A program made the position numbers and the translations under genes. Source: Elephas maximus indicus (taxonomy: Eukaryota > Chordata > Mammalia > Proboscidea > Elephantidae). Taken from it: 64,000 nucleotides of DNA. The notes below the pieces were generated by a model. That model worked only from the letters and a program-made list of their open reading frames with translations, was not told the DNA's origin and ran no database searches. Location: the NCBI RefSeq assembly GCF_024166365.1, contig NC_064842.1, positions 27,375,001-27,439,000 of the forward strand, written 5' to 3'. Of this stretch, positions 35,802-53,718 are shown piece by piece; position 1 is the first letter of the stretch, and every line of letters starts with the position of its first letter.

Positions 35802-35819
35802 TGGTGTCAGAATTGGTAA
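35802..35819 (+). promoter_or_regulatory. Retroviral-type primer binding site, tRNA-Leu-like
   Basis: TGGTGTCAGAATTGGTAA begins two bases after the LTR end. It matches the ERVL-class tRNA-Leu primer site at 15 of 18 positions, as recalled. It fixes the plus orientation of the element. Confidence 0.6.
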
Positions 35820-36066
35820 GATGGCTGGAGAGCAGAGATATGCCTGACCTCCACCTCATAAGACTCAGCCTTGGGCTGTTGATATTGTCTCTCCCCTCCC
35901 TCCTGAAGTTAAAGGAGGTCAGGCTCCCCACCACACCACCATTTTTATAGCAGGTGAACAATATGAAAGCAGCACTATCCTGCATAATCCAAATCCATTG
36001 TTTATCACTTATTCTTATCTTCAAAGTCCCTTGAATATCAGTGGCAGGAAGGGACTTACTGAACTA

Positions 36067-37829
<1,763 letters not shown>

Positions 37830-38045
37830 CAGGAACATACAGTGATTTATGTTTTTCAAAGGTTTTCACATGGTATCTTATTCTCACACTATTTCCATAA
37901 AGTAACTCCTTCTTTATATATTAAAGGCTGTCAAACATGGAAGTAAGATGCTCAAAGTCTCTCAGTGAATCAGACAGGAGCTAAGTCAGTATTAGAGCTC
38001 AGGCCCCTCAACTTCCAGTATAGCGTCCTTTCTACTATGCCACAC
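37830..38045 (-). repeat. MIR in the MTR intron
   Basis: TTTCACATGGTATCTTATTC, then CTCAAAGTCTCTCAGTGAAT and AGCTCAGGCCCCTCAACTTC; reverse MIR-like layout ending TACTATGCCACACTG. Confidence 0.5.
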
Positions 38046-38921
38046 TGAACTCGGCAGAAACGAAATCAGAACGAAGAACACCTATTCCAATTTCATCCCC
38101 TGAACTCCACTGAGCATGTATAGAATTACAGATGTTACAAGCAATGAATGCTGATTTGAGATATTACCTCGGAAATATGGATCCAATTAATATAACCCCT
38201 GTTCACCCTGGCTCAGTTTTACATTTGTATCGCATGCCTCTCTGAGCCTGTCAAAACATCTGACATGTTCTATTCCCTTGTGAACACCTAGGTAAGATAG
38301 GAAAGGTGGCTAGAAATAAAAAAGGGAAGAAATGAAAAAGAGAGCAGCATTCAGAGAGAGAATGAAGGAGGGAACAAGAAATAGGGAATCCTGCCTTTGC
38401 TGAAATGTTTAAAATGTTTTAAAAGACTGCTAAATGCTAAGGCATCTTCCCTTTCAGACATTTCATGTCTATACCTGGACCCAGTGGAGACCTCGGCCAC
38501 CTCAGTTATAGTAGCACCCAGGCACGTCCGTGGAGCTTGTTCACAAGCTGAAGGAGGCCCACTCAAGCACAGCACAAAGGAATGAATATGGGTTTACAAG
38601 ACATTTCAAAGAAAGGGTTCTAGTAACCTTTTAAGTTGTTAAACTTTCCCAAAACTCAGTTTCTTCAAATTACAACAAGGACAATACCCACATTTATAAG
38701 AGTAGTCTCAAGGACCTAGTGAGTTGACACGGGTAAATCTCAGGAGAGTGTTTGGCCTGTGACAGGCTCTCTACATGTGATACCTATTCACATTTATTTA
38801 CAATCATCACTGTCAGACACAGTTAAGAGTTAGTTTGATTTTACAACCAAGCAAGCGCACACATCTACGGCACCAGTCAGTTATTACGTGCAGTCTTTCT
38901 CCAACCAGCAGCCAAACAGAC
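38046..38921. other. MTR intron, no further feature
   Basis: No supported feature before exon 27. Confidence 0.4.
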
Positions 38922-38997
38922 CTGGGTGAGGCTCTGACAGCCAGTCAATATGGAGACCGTTTTTTCTGGCTTGACTTAAAGGTAAGTATCTTCTCTC
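38922..38997 (-). CDS. MTR: MTR exon 27: entry to the AdoMet activation domain
   Basis: This 76 bp exon encodes [14 protein letters not shown] and [11 protein letters not shown] (about residues 926-950). It is the shortest but one of the exons here and is not spanned by any open frame of notable length. It was found by searching for the peptide expected between exons 26 and 28. The acceptor follows a long T tract (in the gene sense) and reads TTAAATAG. The donor is CCAG/GTCTGT, phase 1. Confidence 0.93.
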
Positions 38998-39739
38998 CTA
39001 TTTAAAAAAAAAAAAAAAAAAAGGTTATTTAGTAAGAATCCTTGAGCTTTTTCAGTTATTACTACGAAAGCATGTTCAAGAAAGCCAGTATATAAGTTTT
39101 GCAAGAAAACAAATCCTTTTATTAATGAAAATCATTATCTGAACAAATGCTCCCCTTTCCTTCCACTATAGCTTCGCATCAGCATCACAGCAATATAAAG
39201 ATTCAGTAAGCAGCCATTCCCTATCGATATACAGTCATGAGGCTGACTGGACAGCCCTAACTGTGAGGTAAGAAGAAGCTGGGGTGGTAACAGGCCTGCC
39301 ATCTAACACCCCTCTAGGTCCATAAGGCAGATCTAAGAAACCATCAGTTAGGGACAAACTTAAGGAGAGGGAAAAAGCCCACCAGTGTCTTATAGTCAGC
39401 ACTACAGAAATGTTTGTTTTCTTCACAGTTTGTCATCTCATTTCGCTTGCCTAACAATCTCCCAATATACCCCTGCCCCCAGAAGTCCACCGGGCTGATA
39501 ACCAGGAAGAAATATCCCAATGCCTTCTAAAGGGTGATCATGCCACTCTTGACTGATTCCCTGAAGCGCGCCTAGAGAAGGGTGGTTCCTGAAACGTTAC
39601 TGCCACACAGCCAGTGTTGGGCAGTACAAGGGAAGAAGCTTACAGGTCCTGTTTAACGCCTGCATTTTCTTCCATTATTTCCTCAGGAACAAGGGACTAT
39701 GGAGGTCATTTCAGTACACTGTTTAAGTTCCTGTTTTCC

Positions 39740-39842
39740 TGCTGGGTAAGGACTCATGTTTTATTCATTAGCATAACTGTGGTATCTAGCACAGCACCTA
39801 ACACCTACTGGGTGCCCAACAAATGTTTGTCTGAATAAACAA
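39740..39842 (+). repeat. L2 3' fragment
   Basis: GTATCTAGCACAGCACCTAA, GGGTGCCCAACAAATGTTTG and TCTGAATAAAC form an L2 3' end. Confidence 0.55.
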
Positions 39843-39983
39843 AATTAATTTTAATAAAACCAAAAAGTATTGGGAGCTTTGACACTAAAGTTGATTCAAG
39901 CTAGAAAATAGAACTTGTCTAAAATGATCTTAGGCCTTTACCCTCCTTAAGTACATAAGGTCATAATAAAAACTGTAGCTTCA

Positions 39984-40873
<890 letters not shown>

Positions 40874-41706
40874 TAGAGCAGCAAGAACAGGTAAAAAATG
40901 TACAGTAATGGTCAGTCCCAGTGGCACCTCCTTCAGAAAGCTTTCCCCACACCACTGCCTTTCTTTCACCATCTCTGCCAATTCCTGCCTGGGTTAGGTA
41001 TTCTTCTTCAGTGGGTCAAAGCTTATTGCCACATACCCCACAAGCTCCTAGGGCTACTCAGTAAGCCATAAAAAAAAAAAGCTAGCATCAAGTACAGTTT
41101 GCTTATAACTATGACTATCCAGTTAGTAGAAGAATAACTGCCATTAGAGCTCAAAATAAAAGTACAAAGGACAAAAAGCCTGGCACTGATCACCTCAGTT
41201 CAAAAATCAAGCACTGCTCCTGCATTCTCCAGTGGGACTTCCTAACACATACGCAAAAGGCAGGGAAGTTCAGTATCATCATCTAAAATTGTGGAAGTTG
41301 AGCTGCATGATGGCTAACGTGCCTATCAACTTTACTATGTGACTTTTCTAAGTATCTCTAGTAGCAATCCAATCACATGTGACTCAGTAAAAAAAAAACA
41401 ATCATCTTATTAAGGAATATGGTCAGAAAATGCTATTGTGGCAGGCCTAAACAGGGGCTCACAAATGGTGTTCATGCCACAAAGCATTTCCCAGCCTCAC
41501 GTTCCAGTCACTTCAGCAGAATCCTCATTTACAGAACCCAGCAGAGCTAAAAGAGGATGAGGGTCTGCTACTTCTGAGCGCCCCCCGCCCCCAGTACATG
41601 CAGCTAGTGTTTGAAAACAGTGCTATGTTCTGCTGGATTATAAACTCTGAGAAGTCAAACCCGAATGTCCTTAACACCCAAAGAAGAATTACAGTACCCT
41701 GTAATT

Positions 41707-41785
41707 ACAAGGTACTACAGGGTTGCTACGAATCAGCATCGACTCGATGGCAATGGGTTTGATTATTTTTGTTTGTTTGTTTATT
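41707..41785 (+). mobile_element. AfroSINE 3' fragment
   Basis: GGGTTGCTACGAATCAGCAT, then CGACTCGATGGCAATGGGTT and a (GTTT)n tail. Confidence 0.8.
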
Positions 41786-41952
41786 AGGTAGACAGAACAG
41801 ACTGCTACAGCCTGCCGGCTCTTTCTCCCTCTCATAGAGCCCCCAGCTCCACAGCCACAGCGACAGCCACTCAGATGAGTTACTACTCTGGCCCAGTCTG
41901 ACTTGTTGGGTGAAAACAGGTCTGTGGCCAATACATGGCCAATACACATGAT

Positions 41953-42112
41953 CTGGAAACCCTGGTGGTGTAGTGGTTAAGTGCTACGGCTGCTGACCAA
42001 AGGGTCGGCAGCTGGAATTCACCAGGCGCCCCTTGGAAACTCTATGGGGCAGTTCTACTTTGTCCTGTAGGGTTGCTATGAGTCGGAATCAACTCAATGG
42101 CACCGGGTTTTC
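41953..42112 (+). mobile_element. AfroSINE
   Basis: Complete head GAAACCCTGGTGGTGTAGTG and body; tail GAGTCGGAATCAACTCAATG. Confidence 0.93.
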
Positions 42113-43184
42113 TGGGCGTATACGTGATCCTTCCACAAAAATGTCAAAATCCACCACTGTGTTTTCATGCCAATGAAAACCACTGAGACACATTATAGCT
42201 TTCATTTTCTTTCTTTTATTTTGTATTGTTCACGATAATATCTTTACCTGCGATCAGAGCAGTCAGAACAATGTGAGCAGCATGGGAAGAGGGAGTAAGT
42301 TGAATAGATATTTTCATTTAAAAAGAACTAAATATTGGGCACTTTTTTTTACTAGAAAAGAAAGTGAAGGACATATTCAGGCCTAAATCTCCAGCCAGTA
42401 AGTAGCTGCTTGCATCTGAGAGCCTTCTCAAATACATCAGACAGCTAACACACAGTCCTGTCCCGTGTTCACTGCAGTTATATTAACAGACTCTGAACCA
42501 ACGACCAATGTAAACAAATTACAACATTTACTCCTGAAAGTGTCACTAGCAACCACCCAAATGATTGCTCACTGGACGTAGGTCTGAGTAATTCCAAAAC
42601 GTGGCCATTCTCTGTCTACGAAAAGAGCTAAATAAACACTGATGGCCGCCAGGCTGAGCCAAATGGCAACCAGCCCCAAGTCACAAAGCCTAGTCCTCGG
42701 CCCAGATGCCTCTAACTCTTAAAGACATTGAAGGGACCTGCCCTCCAAAAGGGAATCAAAGAACCAATTTCTGCCCAGTTAAGTGTGTGTTCTGCATATA
42801 GGGAAAATGCTACCACCGGGTATTCAAATAGGCACAACAGCCTTGTCTGCAAATGGAAAAATGTTCAGAGCCATTGGTTAGCATCTGAAAATAGCAACAA
42901 GCTTTAAAAAGGGGCCCAATGGTTAACTCAATTATGGACCTGATCCAAGCTCCTAAGAGCCATAATCCAAAAGTAAGATCCGAGACATGGTTTAAAATTG
43001 AGTTGTAGAAATGTAACTTATTTGCACATTAGTCTCTGTCAGTGGTAAACATAAAATTGTAATTTTATGATTCCAGCCCGATTTAATTTTATCTTTTTTA
43101 ACAAAGGGGAATTGTTAAATATGAATGGAAGCAAGTTTAAAGTGGCACAGAGTGAAACCACCTGCACTCAAACACCATGCCTAT
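42113..43184. other. MTR intron, no further feature
   Basis: About 1 kb of intron with nothing recognised. Confidence 0.4.
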
Positions 43185-43365
43185 CACTCGGGAGAGTCAC
43201 CAACCTCTTCATCCCCCCATTTCATCTCTAAAATGGGCATGATAAAAGTTCTACGTCATGAGGTTACTCTGAGGATTAAATAAAATAACCCATGTAAAGC
43301 GCTTAGCATAGTGCCCGGCACACTGGAAGTGTTCAGTAAGTGATAGTGGTTATTGCATAACGTTT
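43185..43365 (+). repeat. MIR
   Basis: TTCATCTCTAAAATGGGCAT, GAGGATTAAATAAAATAACC, GTAAAGCGCTTAGCATAGTG; the 3' two thirds of MIR. Confidence 0.68.
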
Positions 43366-43481
43366 ATGTAAATAAGTTCACAGATTGAAAGAAATCCCTT
43401 GGCTCGGGCTGTGTGCTACACCTGTCACCAGGGCTCCTCAGTAAATTTCCTCACCTGCAAAATGTGAAGACTGGACTAGGT

Positions 43482-43689
43482 CCAAACCAAACCCGCTGCT
43501 GTGGAGTCAACTCCGACAATGGCCGTGAGCATCAGAGCAGAAGAGTGCTCCACAGGGATTTTAATGGCTGATTTTGTGGAAGTACATCACCAAGTCTTTC
43601 TTCCGAGGAGCCTCTGGGTGGACTTGAACCTCCAACCTTTTGGTCAGCAGCCAAGTGCATTAACTGTTTGTGCCACTCAGGGACTCTGG
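43482..43689 (-). mobile_element. AfroSINE, long variant
   Basis: Left end AAACCAAACCCGCTGCTGTG. It has the extra middle segment of the long variant and a right end TGTTTGTGCCACTCAGGGAC; diverged. Confidence 0.8.
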
Positions 43690-43700
43690 ACTAGATCAGT

Positions 43701-43852
43701 GGTTTTCAAATTGTGCTTTTGGTGAGAATTAGGAGTAGGATGAAGGACAAGGGGGCTGCTCTCCTCTTATTTGTACCATACGGAGCTTCCAGGAAAGCTT
43801 TCATTTGAACAAAAGGTTCTGTGGCTAAAATAAACTTGAGAACCATTGAACT
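43701..43852. mobile_element. Short hAT-like non-autonomous DNA element
   Basis: Left end CAGTGGTTTTCAAA and right end TTGAGAACCATTG are inverted repeats of the MER-type hAT pattern. The ~150 bp interior has no coding sequence. Family not assigned. Confidence 0.5.
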
Positions 43853-44229
43853 ACATGGTTTATTTCCTCCAGGTGTTATATTCTATTATTCAGTGAAACT
43901 AACAAAACATATCACAAGATAGGATATGCAGGCTTTGAGAATTAGGCTTTGCTGAAGGAAAAAAGCAGGGACAGACATTTGAGTCATTTGTTTATTATAT
44001 TCACTGAGAGACAGATTCTATTATTCTGGGTTTTGAAGAGCTGGCAATTATTTCTTTGTCTTTGGGTACGGTCAACTGGCCCACTCCCAGGTTAAGTGTT
44101 TTTCCGACTGGAAATAGATCAGTTTAAAAATTCTATATTCCTTGGAATTCTGGCAGTGGACTCAAGTAAGTGTGTATTTGTAAATGGCTGAAAAATCTCT
44201 CTGGGTTATAGCTATTATCTCTATGGTCA

Positions 44230-47599
<3,370 letters not shown>

Positions 47600-48800
47600 C
47601 CTTGGAGTAGGTAGCATTCTTATATAGACACAGAAAACCCTAACCATAAAGGAAAAGACTGATGAATCAAACTTCATAAAAATTAAGAACTTTCATTATC
47701 CAAAAGACATGACTAAGAGTGTAAAAAGGTAATCCAGATTAGAAGAATCTATTTGTAACATATACTCCTGATAAATGACTTGTATCCAATATGAATAAAG
47801 AATGTCTACAAATTAATAAGAGGCAAAATATCCAATTAAAAAGCACATTCAAACACCCAATATACACATAAAAAGGTGCTCAAATCATCCATGGACTTCC
47901 AGAAGAACAAGCAAATCTGTCTTGGAAGAACTACAGTCAGAATGCTCATTAGAAGCAAGGATGGTAAAACTTCATCACACATACTTTGGATATGTTATCA
48001 CAACGGACCAGTTCCCAGAGAAGGACATCATGTTTTGGTAAAATAGAGGGTCAGTGAAATAGAGGAAGACCCTCCACATGATGGAAAGACACAGTGGCTG
48101 CAACAATGGGCTCAAACATAGCAACAATTGTGAGGTGGTGCGTGACCAATCAGTGTTTTGTTCTGTTGTACACAGGGTCGCTATGAGTCGGAACCGACTC
48201 GACAGCACTTAACAGCAACAAGAAAGATATAACTACACACCCATAAGGATAAAATTTAAGAGAATATGGGAGTGTAAACTGATACAATTACTTTGGAAAA
48301 CTACCTGACAATATCTGATGAAGAGGATCATATGCATAGTAATTCTGCTTCAGAGCAGAAGTGCATACATACGTGCCCTAAAGCTCATACAGGAATGTTC
48401 ATAGCAATACTCTTTGCAGTAGCCCCAAACCAGAAAAGCCCAAATGCCCATCAAGAATAGAAGAGTATAATGTAAAAATATCATACAATGGAAGAGTATA
48501 TCACAAAAAGAAAAAACTATGCTGTAATGAGGTTGGAGCTCACAGACATGTTGAGTGAAAAAAGCTAGACAAGAATAATACATACAATATTCAATCAGAC
48601 CCCTGCTTCAAGACAGGTAGCAGGCACAAGTTCAAGCAAAGTCTTTGTGCCAAAAAAAAAACCACACACACACACAACTTCTCCATCCAGTTTGACTTCA
48701 AGAGAGGTAAGAGTTCATTAGAAATCTCCGGAATTGAATAGGAGGTAAGAGGATTAGGAAAAAGATAAGTGCAAATCAAAGGAATCTAAAAAAAGACAAG
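47600..48800 (+). mobile_element. Old L1 ORF2 fragment, interrupted by RTE
   Basis: The stretch 47650-47890 (AATTAAGAACTTTCATTATC, ACTTGTATCCAATATGAATA) and the stretch 48225-48600 (TAGCAATACTCTTTGCAGTA, CCCAAATGCCCATCAAGAAT) follow old L1 ORF2 order. The RTE fragment 47893-48225 is nested between them. Confidence 0.6.
47893..48225 (+). mobile_element. RTE/BovB-like LINE 3' end
   Basis: AAATCTGTCTTGGAAGAACT, ACTTTGGATATGTTATCACA, AGAGAAGGACATCATG, then GCTATGAGTCGGAACCGACT and a CAACAA tail. Its last ~55 bp match AfroSINE tails. Confidence 0.82.
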
Positions 48801-49016
48801 GAGTGGGGAAATCACAAAGGAGTTTCCTATTCCATGCTCTAAAAGTATTCCGGTTCTTATCCAAGTAAAGACTAGAAAGTTCACGTGTTTATACGATAAA
48901 GAGTCAATGTATGAAGCATAAACAGACAAACAGAATAAACTGCTTTTATCAGTGTTTTTAAACACTGGCATTTAAGAGAACTTAAACTGAAGCACAAATT
49001 TCATTAGTACAACTTA

Positions 49017-49211
<195 letters not shown>

Positions 49212-49717
49212 TTAAAATTTAAGACCATAAGACCTAACATGGATTTCTAACTTCTAAGACATTACTTCTAACTAGGGATTTTAATATTTTTTTTTGCTTT
49301 TGGTAGTAAATATGATTTGTAACCTCAAGTTGCAATAATATACTTACCAAAGTTTTGGGAAACCATCCAACAGAATATATCCTTAGTTTATGATTTCCCA
49401 GGCTCAAACATGTCATGGTGTCCAAGGAAACATAAAAAAGACTACACACAGAAAACTATCTAATACAACACTGTTCTCTTGTAAGAGCCTGTCTGTCCCC
49501 ATTCTCCATCTCCAGAGCTATAAAGGAGTTCAACGGGAACTTAATCACATTGCCCAACCTTCATTATAATGGCAATAAGAGCAGTCCCCTTGCAGGATCC
49601 AGCACTTGCTTGTCTGAATGTCCCATGGGTCCCACGTGAGCTGAGGCATTACTGCTCAGTGACAGACACTTGGAAGAAACATTTTGTGAGGTGCCCAGAA
49701 GTACAGTTGCACAGTAC

Positions 49718-49785
49718 CTGCTTTGTTGTCAAGAGCAGCCTTCAGTATCTTATCGCAGGGAGTCATGACTCCTAAATCAATAACC
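49718..49785 (-). CDS. MTR: MTR exon 23: B12-binding Rossmann fold
   Basis: This 68 bp exon encodes [14 protein letters not shown] and KAALDNKA (about residues 803-824), the second strand and helix of the B12-binding domain. It follows the 9.3 kb intron 49786-59082 and lies only 579 bp from exon 24. Both ends split codons (Arg upstream, Asp downstream), and both join correctly to their neighbours. Confidence 0.96.
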
Positions 49786-49944
49786 CTGAAGCACAGAAAG
49801 GAGATGTGAGAAACTGAACGAGGACCCATTAGAGACAAAGTGAAATGAACATTTTAATTTCTGCCATTAGATACTGCTCTAATGTAAATCGGAATCACAA
49901 TGAAATGCTCACTAAATACCAACAACCGCCACAACTACCGTTAC

Positions 49945-50185
49945 CACCATTTATTAGGTACTTACTATGTGCCAAGACTATGCTAAGCATTTGCAAGAGC
50001 AATCTCATTTAACCCTCAAAGCAATTCTATGCAGAAGTGCTACGATGGCTCTGTTTTAATTAGGAAGGGCCAGCCCAGAGAAGTTAAGCAACTTGCCCAG
50101 TCACACAGCTAGTTAGTGGCAGAGTTGGAATTTGTGCCAGGATCTGACACCAAAGTACATTCTCTTAGACATTAGGCCAATATAA
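49945..50185 (-). repeat. MIR
   Basis: TTATTAGGTACTTACTATGT, AAGTTAAGCAACTTGCCCAG and CACACAGCTAGTTAGTGGCA; a nearly full reverse MIR. Confidence 0.72.
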
Positions 50186-50616
50186 ATGCTGGGGAAGTTC
50201 ACTCAATAAATATCTGTTAAAAAAAAAAAAAAATTGGAACAATATACTTCATGGAAGGCACTGAGAAGGATAACCAAGCAAAGGTCCGTTCCTGTGCCTG
50301 AAGAGCTGTTGATAGGGAAATCTGGTCACCCGAGGCAAGGAAAGGAGAAGAATTAATCAGGGGGCAGTTCACCAAGAGATGGGATGAGACTCAAAAGAAA
50401 AGCTGATTCTGGACAGATACAAACTAGAGGGAGTGGCGCATCTGGAGCAAAGAAAGCCTGGAGCATGTTCTGAGAAAACAGGGTAACACCAGAAGAATAT
50501 CAATTCATGGAGGAGAGAGCTCCCAGGAACTCAGGGAAAAAAATCAGAGCTTCTACCCTGAAAAATGTTCTGTGTCCTCTCATGTTCTCTAGGTTTAGGG
50601 AACACTCAATGTTTAA

Positions 50617-50826
50617 AGAGCCCTGGTGGCACAGTGGTTAAAGCATTTGGTTGCAGCACTTGGTTGCTAACTGAAAGGTCAGTGGTTTGAACCCACCAGC
50701 CACTCTGTGGGAAAAAGATGTGGCAGCCTGCTTCTGTAAACATTAGTCTTGGAAGCCTTAGGGGGCAGTTCTACTCTGTCCTGTAGGATGGCTATGAGTT
50801 GGCATGAACTTGACAGAAATGAGTTT
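50617..50826 (+). mobile_element. AfroSINE, long variant
   Basis: GAGCCCTGGTGGCACAGTGG head, a short duplication in the head (TTGGTTGC twice), an inserted GTGGCAGCCTGCTTCTG segment, and a diverged tail. Confidence 0.88.
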
Positions 50827-51038
50827 TCACAATGTTTAAGTTATTTTTACAATTTAATCTTATATGAGTATACACCAAAAAATCATAGCAAGTATTTTCA
50901 TTTATTTCATTATGTCAACAATTCTTAAAAAATTAAATAGGCAGATTTTTTTTTTTCCAATTAAGAAAAACCCAATATTTAAGAACTACTACACGACATT
51001 GTAAAAAAAAAAAAAAATTTTTTTTTTTACACGACATA

Positions 51039-51198
51039 GAAGCCCTGGTGGGGCAGTGGTTAAGAGCTTGGCTGCTAAGCAAAAGGTTAGTAGTTTCAAT
51101 CCATCAGCTGCTCCTTGGAAACTCTATAGGGCAGTCCTACTCTGTCCTATAGGGTCGCCATGAGTTGAAATTGACTTGACGGCAACAGTTTTTTTTTA
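51039..51198 (+). mobile_element. AfroSINE
   Basis: GAAGCCCTGGTGGGGCAGTG head through GGTCGCCATGAGTTGAAATT and a T tract. Confidence 0.92.
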
Positions 51199-51881
51199 CA
51201 TGATATCAGTCGGTGAAAGTGGGTGCTGGACAAAAGGGGCAGGAAGGAGACTTATTTCTCACTATATGCCCCTTTCACATGGTTGAATTTTTTAACCTGT
51301 TCCCATTTTACTTTAAAAAAAGGAAAACTAGCACATATGGAATCTTCAGTAAAAAGCAAGCCAATTTCAAACCCTTGATAACTATATTCAGCTCTGTTAG
51401 CATTAACAGGGTAGAAAACAAATGCTGCAGGTTTAATGACGTGCCACTGTAGGTTATAACAGGAGTGAGATGGTACCACACTTTTTTAAACATATTGGAG
51501 AAAGTCTGGTAACTGGAGCTTTTGTTAAACAATGACTAAGTTTAGACTGTTGCACATAAAACTCAGCAAAATAGCATACTGCTTTTAAATCAAGACAAAA
51601 AGGCATACATTTCAAAGCTGATCATTTTTCAATGTTGTAAGTTTTTTTTTAATTCAATTAAAGTCATCAGTATGATGACAAGAATTTTCTTGCTCTCCTG
51701 TTTTTCTAGTTTGAAAAAAAAAAAGTTTGAAGCAGGGTTTATTTCAGGAATTTTTATATGCATGCTTGCCCTTGTTTGAGGAAAAGCAAGGAGACCATCG
51801 TGATTAGAGTAGAAATGAGCAGAGACAGTTGTAGGAGACAAAGTCAGAGAGGGAAGTGAGAGCCAGATCCTATAGACTACA

Positions 51882-52022
51882 CACTGGAATCACCAGAGAA
51901 GCTTCTGTCAAGATCAAACGAAATCTTAGACTCCAATGTCCAGAGATTGTGACTCAACTGCCCAGGGCAGGGCCCAGGCACTGATATTTTTCAAATGCTC
52001 CCACGTTACAGCCACTGACGTA
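51882..52022. mobile_element. MER5A-like hAT fragment
   Basis: CACTGGAATCACCAGAGAAG and GGCCCAGGCACTGATATTTT resemble the MER5A core; old. Confidence 0.5.
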
Positions 52023-52442
52023 GGGCAGGTTTTACTAAGAGAGAAGGAAAGTCACTGGAGGGTTTGAAAAGAGGAATAAGAAATCTGACTTAGGTTTACA
52101 AGATAACTCTGCCTGCTGTGTGTTAGACTGCAGGAAGTACAAGGCCAAAGCAGAGACCATTAGGTTGCGGCAAAAATCAAGGCAACAACGGATAGTGGCT
52201 TGGCCCAGAGTGGAAGCGGTGTAGGTATTGAGAAGTGGTCAGCTTCTGGAAATGTTGTAAAAGCGGAACTGACAGAAGTTGCTGATGGATTAGATACGAG
52301 GTGTGAGAGACTAGAGGAGTCAAAGATGGCTCAAGGGTTTGAGTCTAAGCAACAAGAAAAAAAAAAAGCTGCCACATTAAAACAGGGGAGAGTAGGGGAG
52401 GCGTCTGTAAGATGGTGAAAATTAGTTCCATTTTCAAAATAA

Positions 52443-52614
52443 ATGCTGGTGGCGTAGTGGTTAAGTGCTACGGCTGCTAACCAAAGGGTCGGCAGTGCAA
52501 ATCCACCAGCGCTCCTTGGAAACTCTATGGGGCAGTTCTACTCTGTCCTATAGGGTCGCTATGAGTCGGAATCAACTCAACGGCACTGGGTTTGGTTTTT
52601 TTTTTTTTTTTTTT
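52443..52614 (+). mobile_element. AfroSINE
   Basis: Well preserved: GCTGGTGGCGTAGTGGTTAA through GGAATCAACTCAACGGCACT and a long T tail. Few differences from the copy at 41953, so one of the younger insertions. Confidence 0.94.
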
Positions 52615-52802
52615 AAGTTCGAGGTATCTTTAGACATCCAAGTGGAACTCTCAGATAGCCAACTGGATATGTAAGTCTAGCATTCAGGGGAAGAGATCCA
52701 TCCTGGAGATACAAATTTGGGACGTGTCAGCATATTAGATGGCATTAAAGTCATGAGACTTTAGGAAGAGAGGACTCAAGGGTGTCCCAGGGCCTTTGTT
52801 GG

Positions 52803-53150
52803 GGGCACTGGTGGTTCAGGGGTAGAATTCTCACCGTCCATGTAGGAGACATGGGTTCGATTCCCAGGCAGTATACCTCATGTGAACCACCTTTCTTGTC
52901 AGAGGAGGCCTGCATGTTGCTACAGTGCTGAGCAGGTTTCAGCAGAACTTCCAGGCTAAGCCAGGCTAGGTTGAAAGGCCTGGTGATCTACATCCAAAAA
53001 ATCAGCCAATGAAAACCCTACGAGTCACAACGGTCTGATCTGCAACTGATCAAGCGGATGGTGCAGGACTAGGCTGCATTTTGTTCTTTTGTACATGGGG
53101 TCACCATGAGTCGGGGGCTGACTCGATGGCAGCTAACAACAAAAACAACC
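52803..53150 (+). mobile_element. tRNA-Gly-headed SINE with RTE-like tail
   Basis: Head GCACTGGTGGTTCAGGGGTA, then GAATTCTCACC and the box B GGTTCGATTCC are nearly those of tRNA-Gly. The body (AATCAGCCAATGAAAACCCT) is shared with 3958-4307 and 17385-17732. Tail GGCTGACTCGATGGCAGCTA followed by (AAC)n. Confidence 0.82.
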
Positions 53151-53164
53151 TCGTTACTCTTGAT

Positions 53165-53310
53165 GTGGTCTTTGTACCAGCTGCAGGAGCATTACCTGGG
53201 AGCTCATTAGAAATGCAGAATTTCAGTCCCAGACCTACTTTAGTCAGAACCTGACTTTTAACAAGATCCCTGGGTGATCAGAAGGCATGTTAGGTTTGTG
53301 AAGCACTGAC
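53165..53310. mobile_element. MER5A-like hAT element
   Basis: CATTAGAAATGCAGAATTTC, AACAAGATCCCTGGGTGATC and the GAAGCACTG end fit MER5A. Confidence 0.6.
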
Positions 53311-53718
53311 CTAGGGAGTGTGGGCAGACAAAGAGTCCAAAGACTGAGTCTTGGCACACTCCATTATTGGGGTCATAAAGAAAAGGAGAAATCAGCAAAA
53401 GAGACTGAAAACCAGTGGTCAGGAGGTAAGAGGTCTGAGGACAGTGTGGGGGCGGGGGGACACAAGCTGAATTCCCAACCAGGGCTTGGAACCCATTTGA
53501 ATTCCTGCTGAAAATTTGCCTTTATGACAAGTTCCCTGCTGAGAATTTGCATTTCTAACAAATTCCCAGGAAGTTACCCCTTTAAAGGATGAATTTGGGG
53601 GAGGGGGCAGGGGAATTTTTTGGTGATGCTGTGATTTTTCCCTAATGGAATGGATGCTGAATCATTGCCTGTTGGTAGTTTTTTATTATTTGAAAAAATG
53701 CGGTGCCAATTGTAAGAG

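Noticed and set aside
52803-52872. tRNA-Gly gene
   Set aside because: Box A and box B are good, but the anticodon arm is mismatched and the acceptor 3' strand is missing; it continues into a SINE body.
53585-53612. G-quadruplex at the GGGGGAGGGGGCAGGGG run
   Set aside because: Only three usable G runs; weaker than the 57575 tract.
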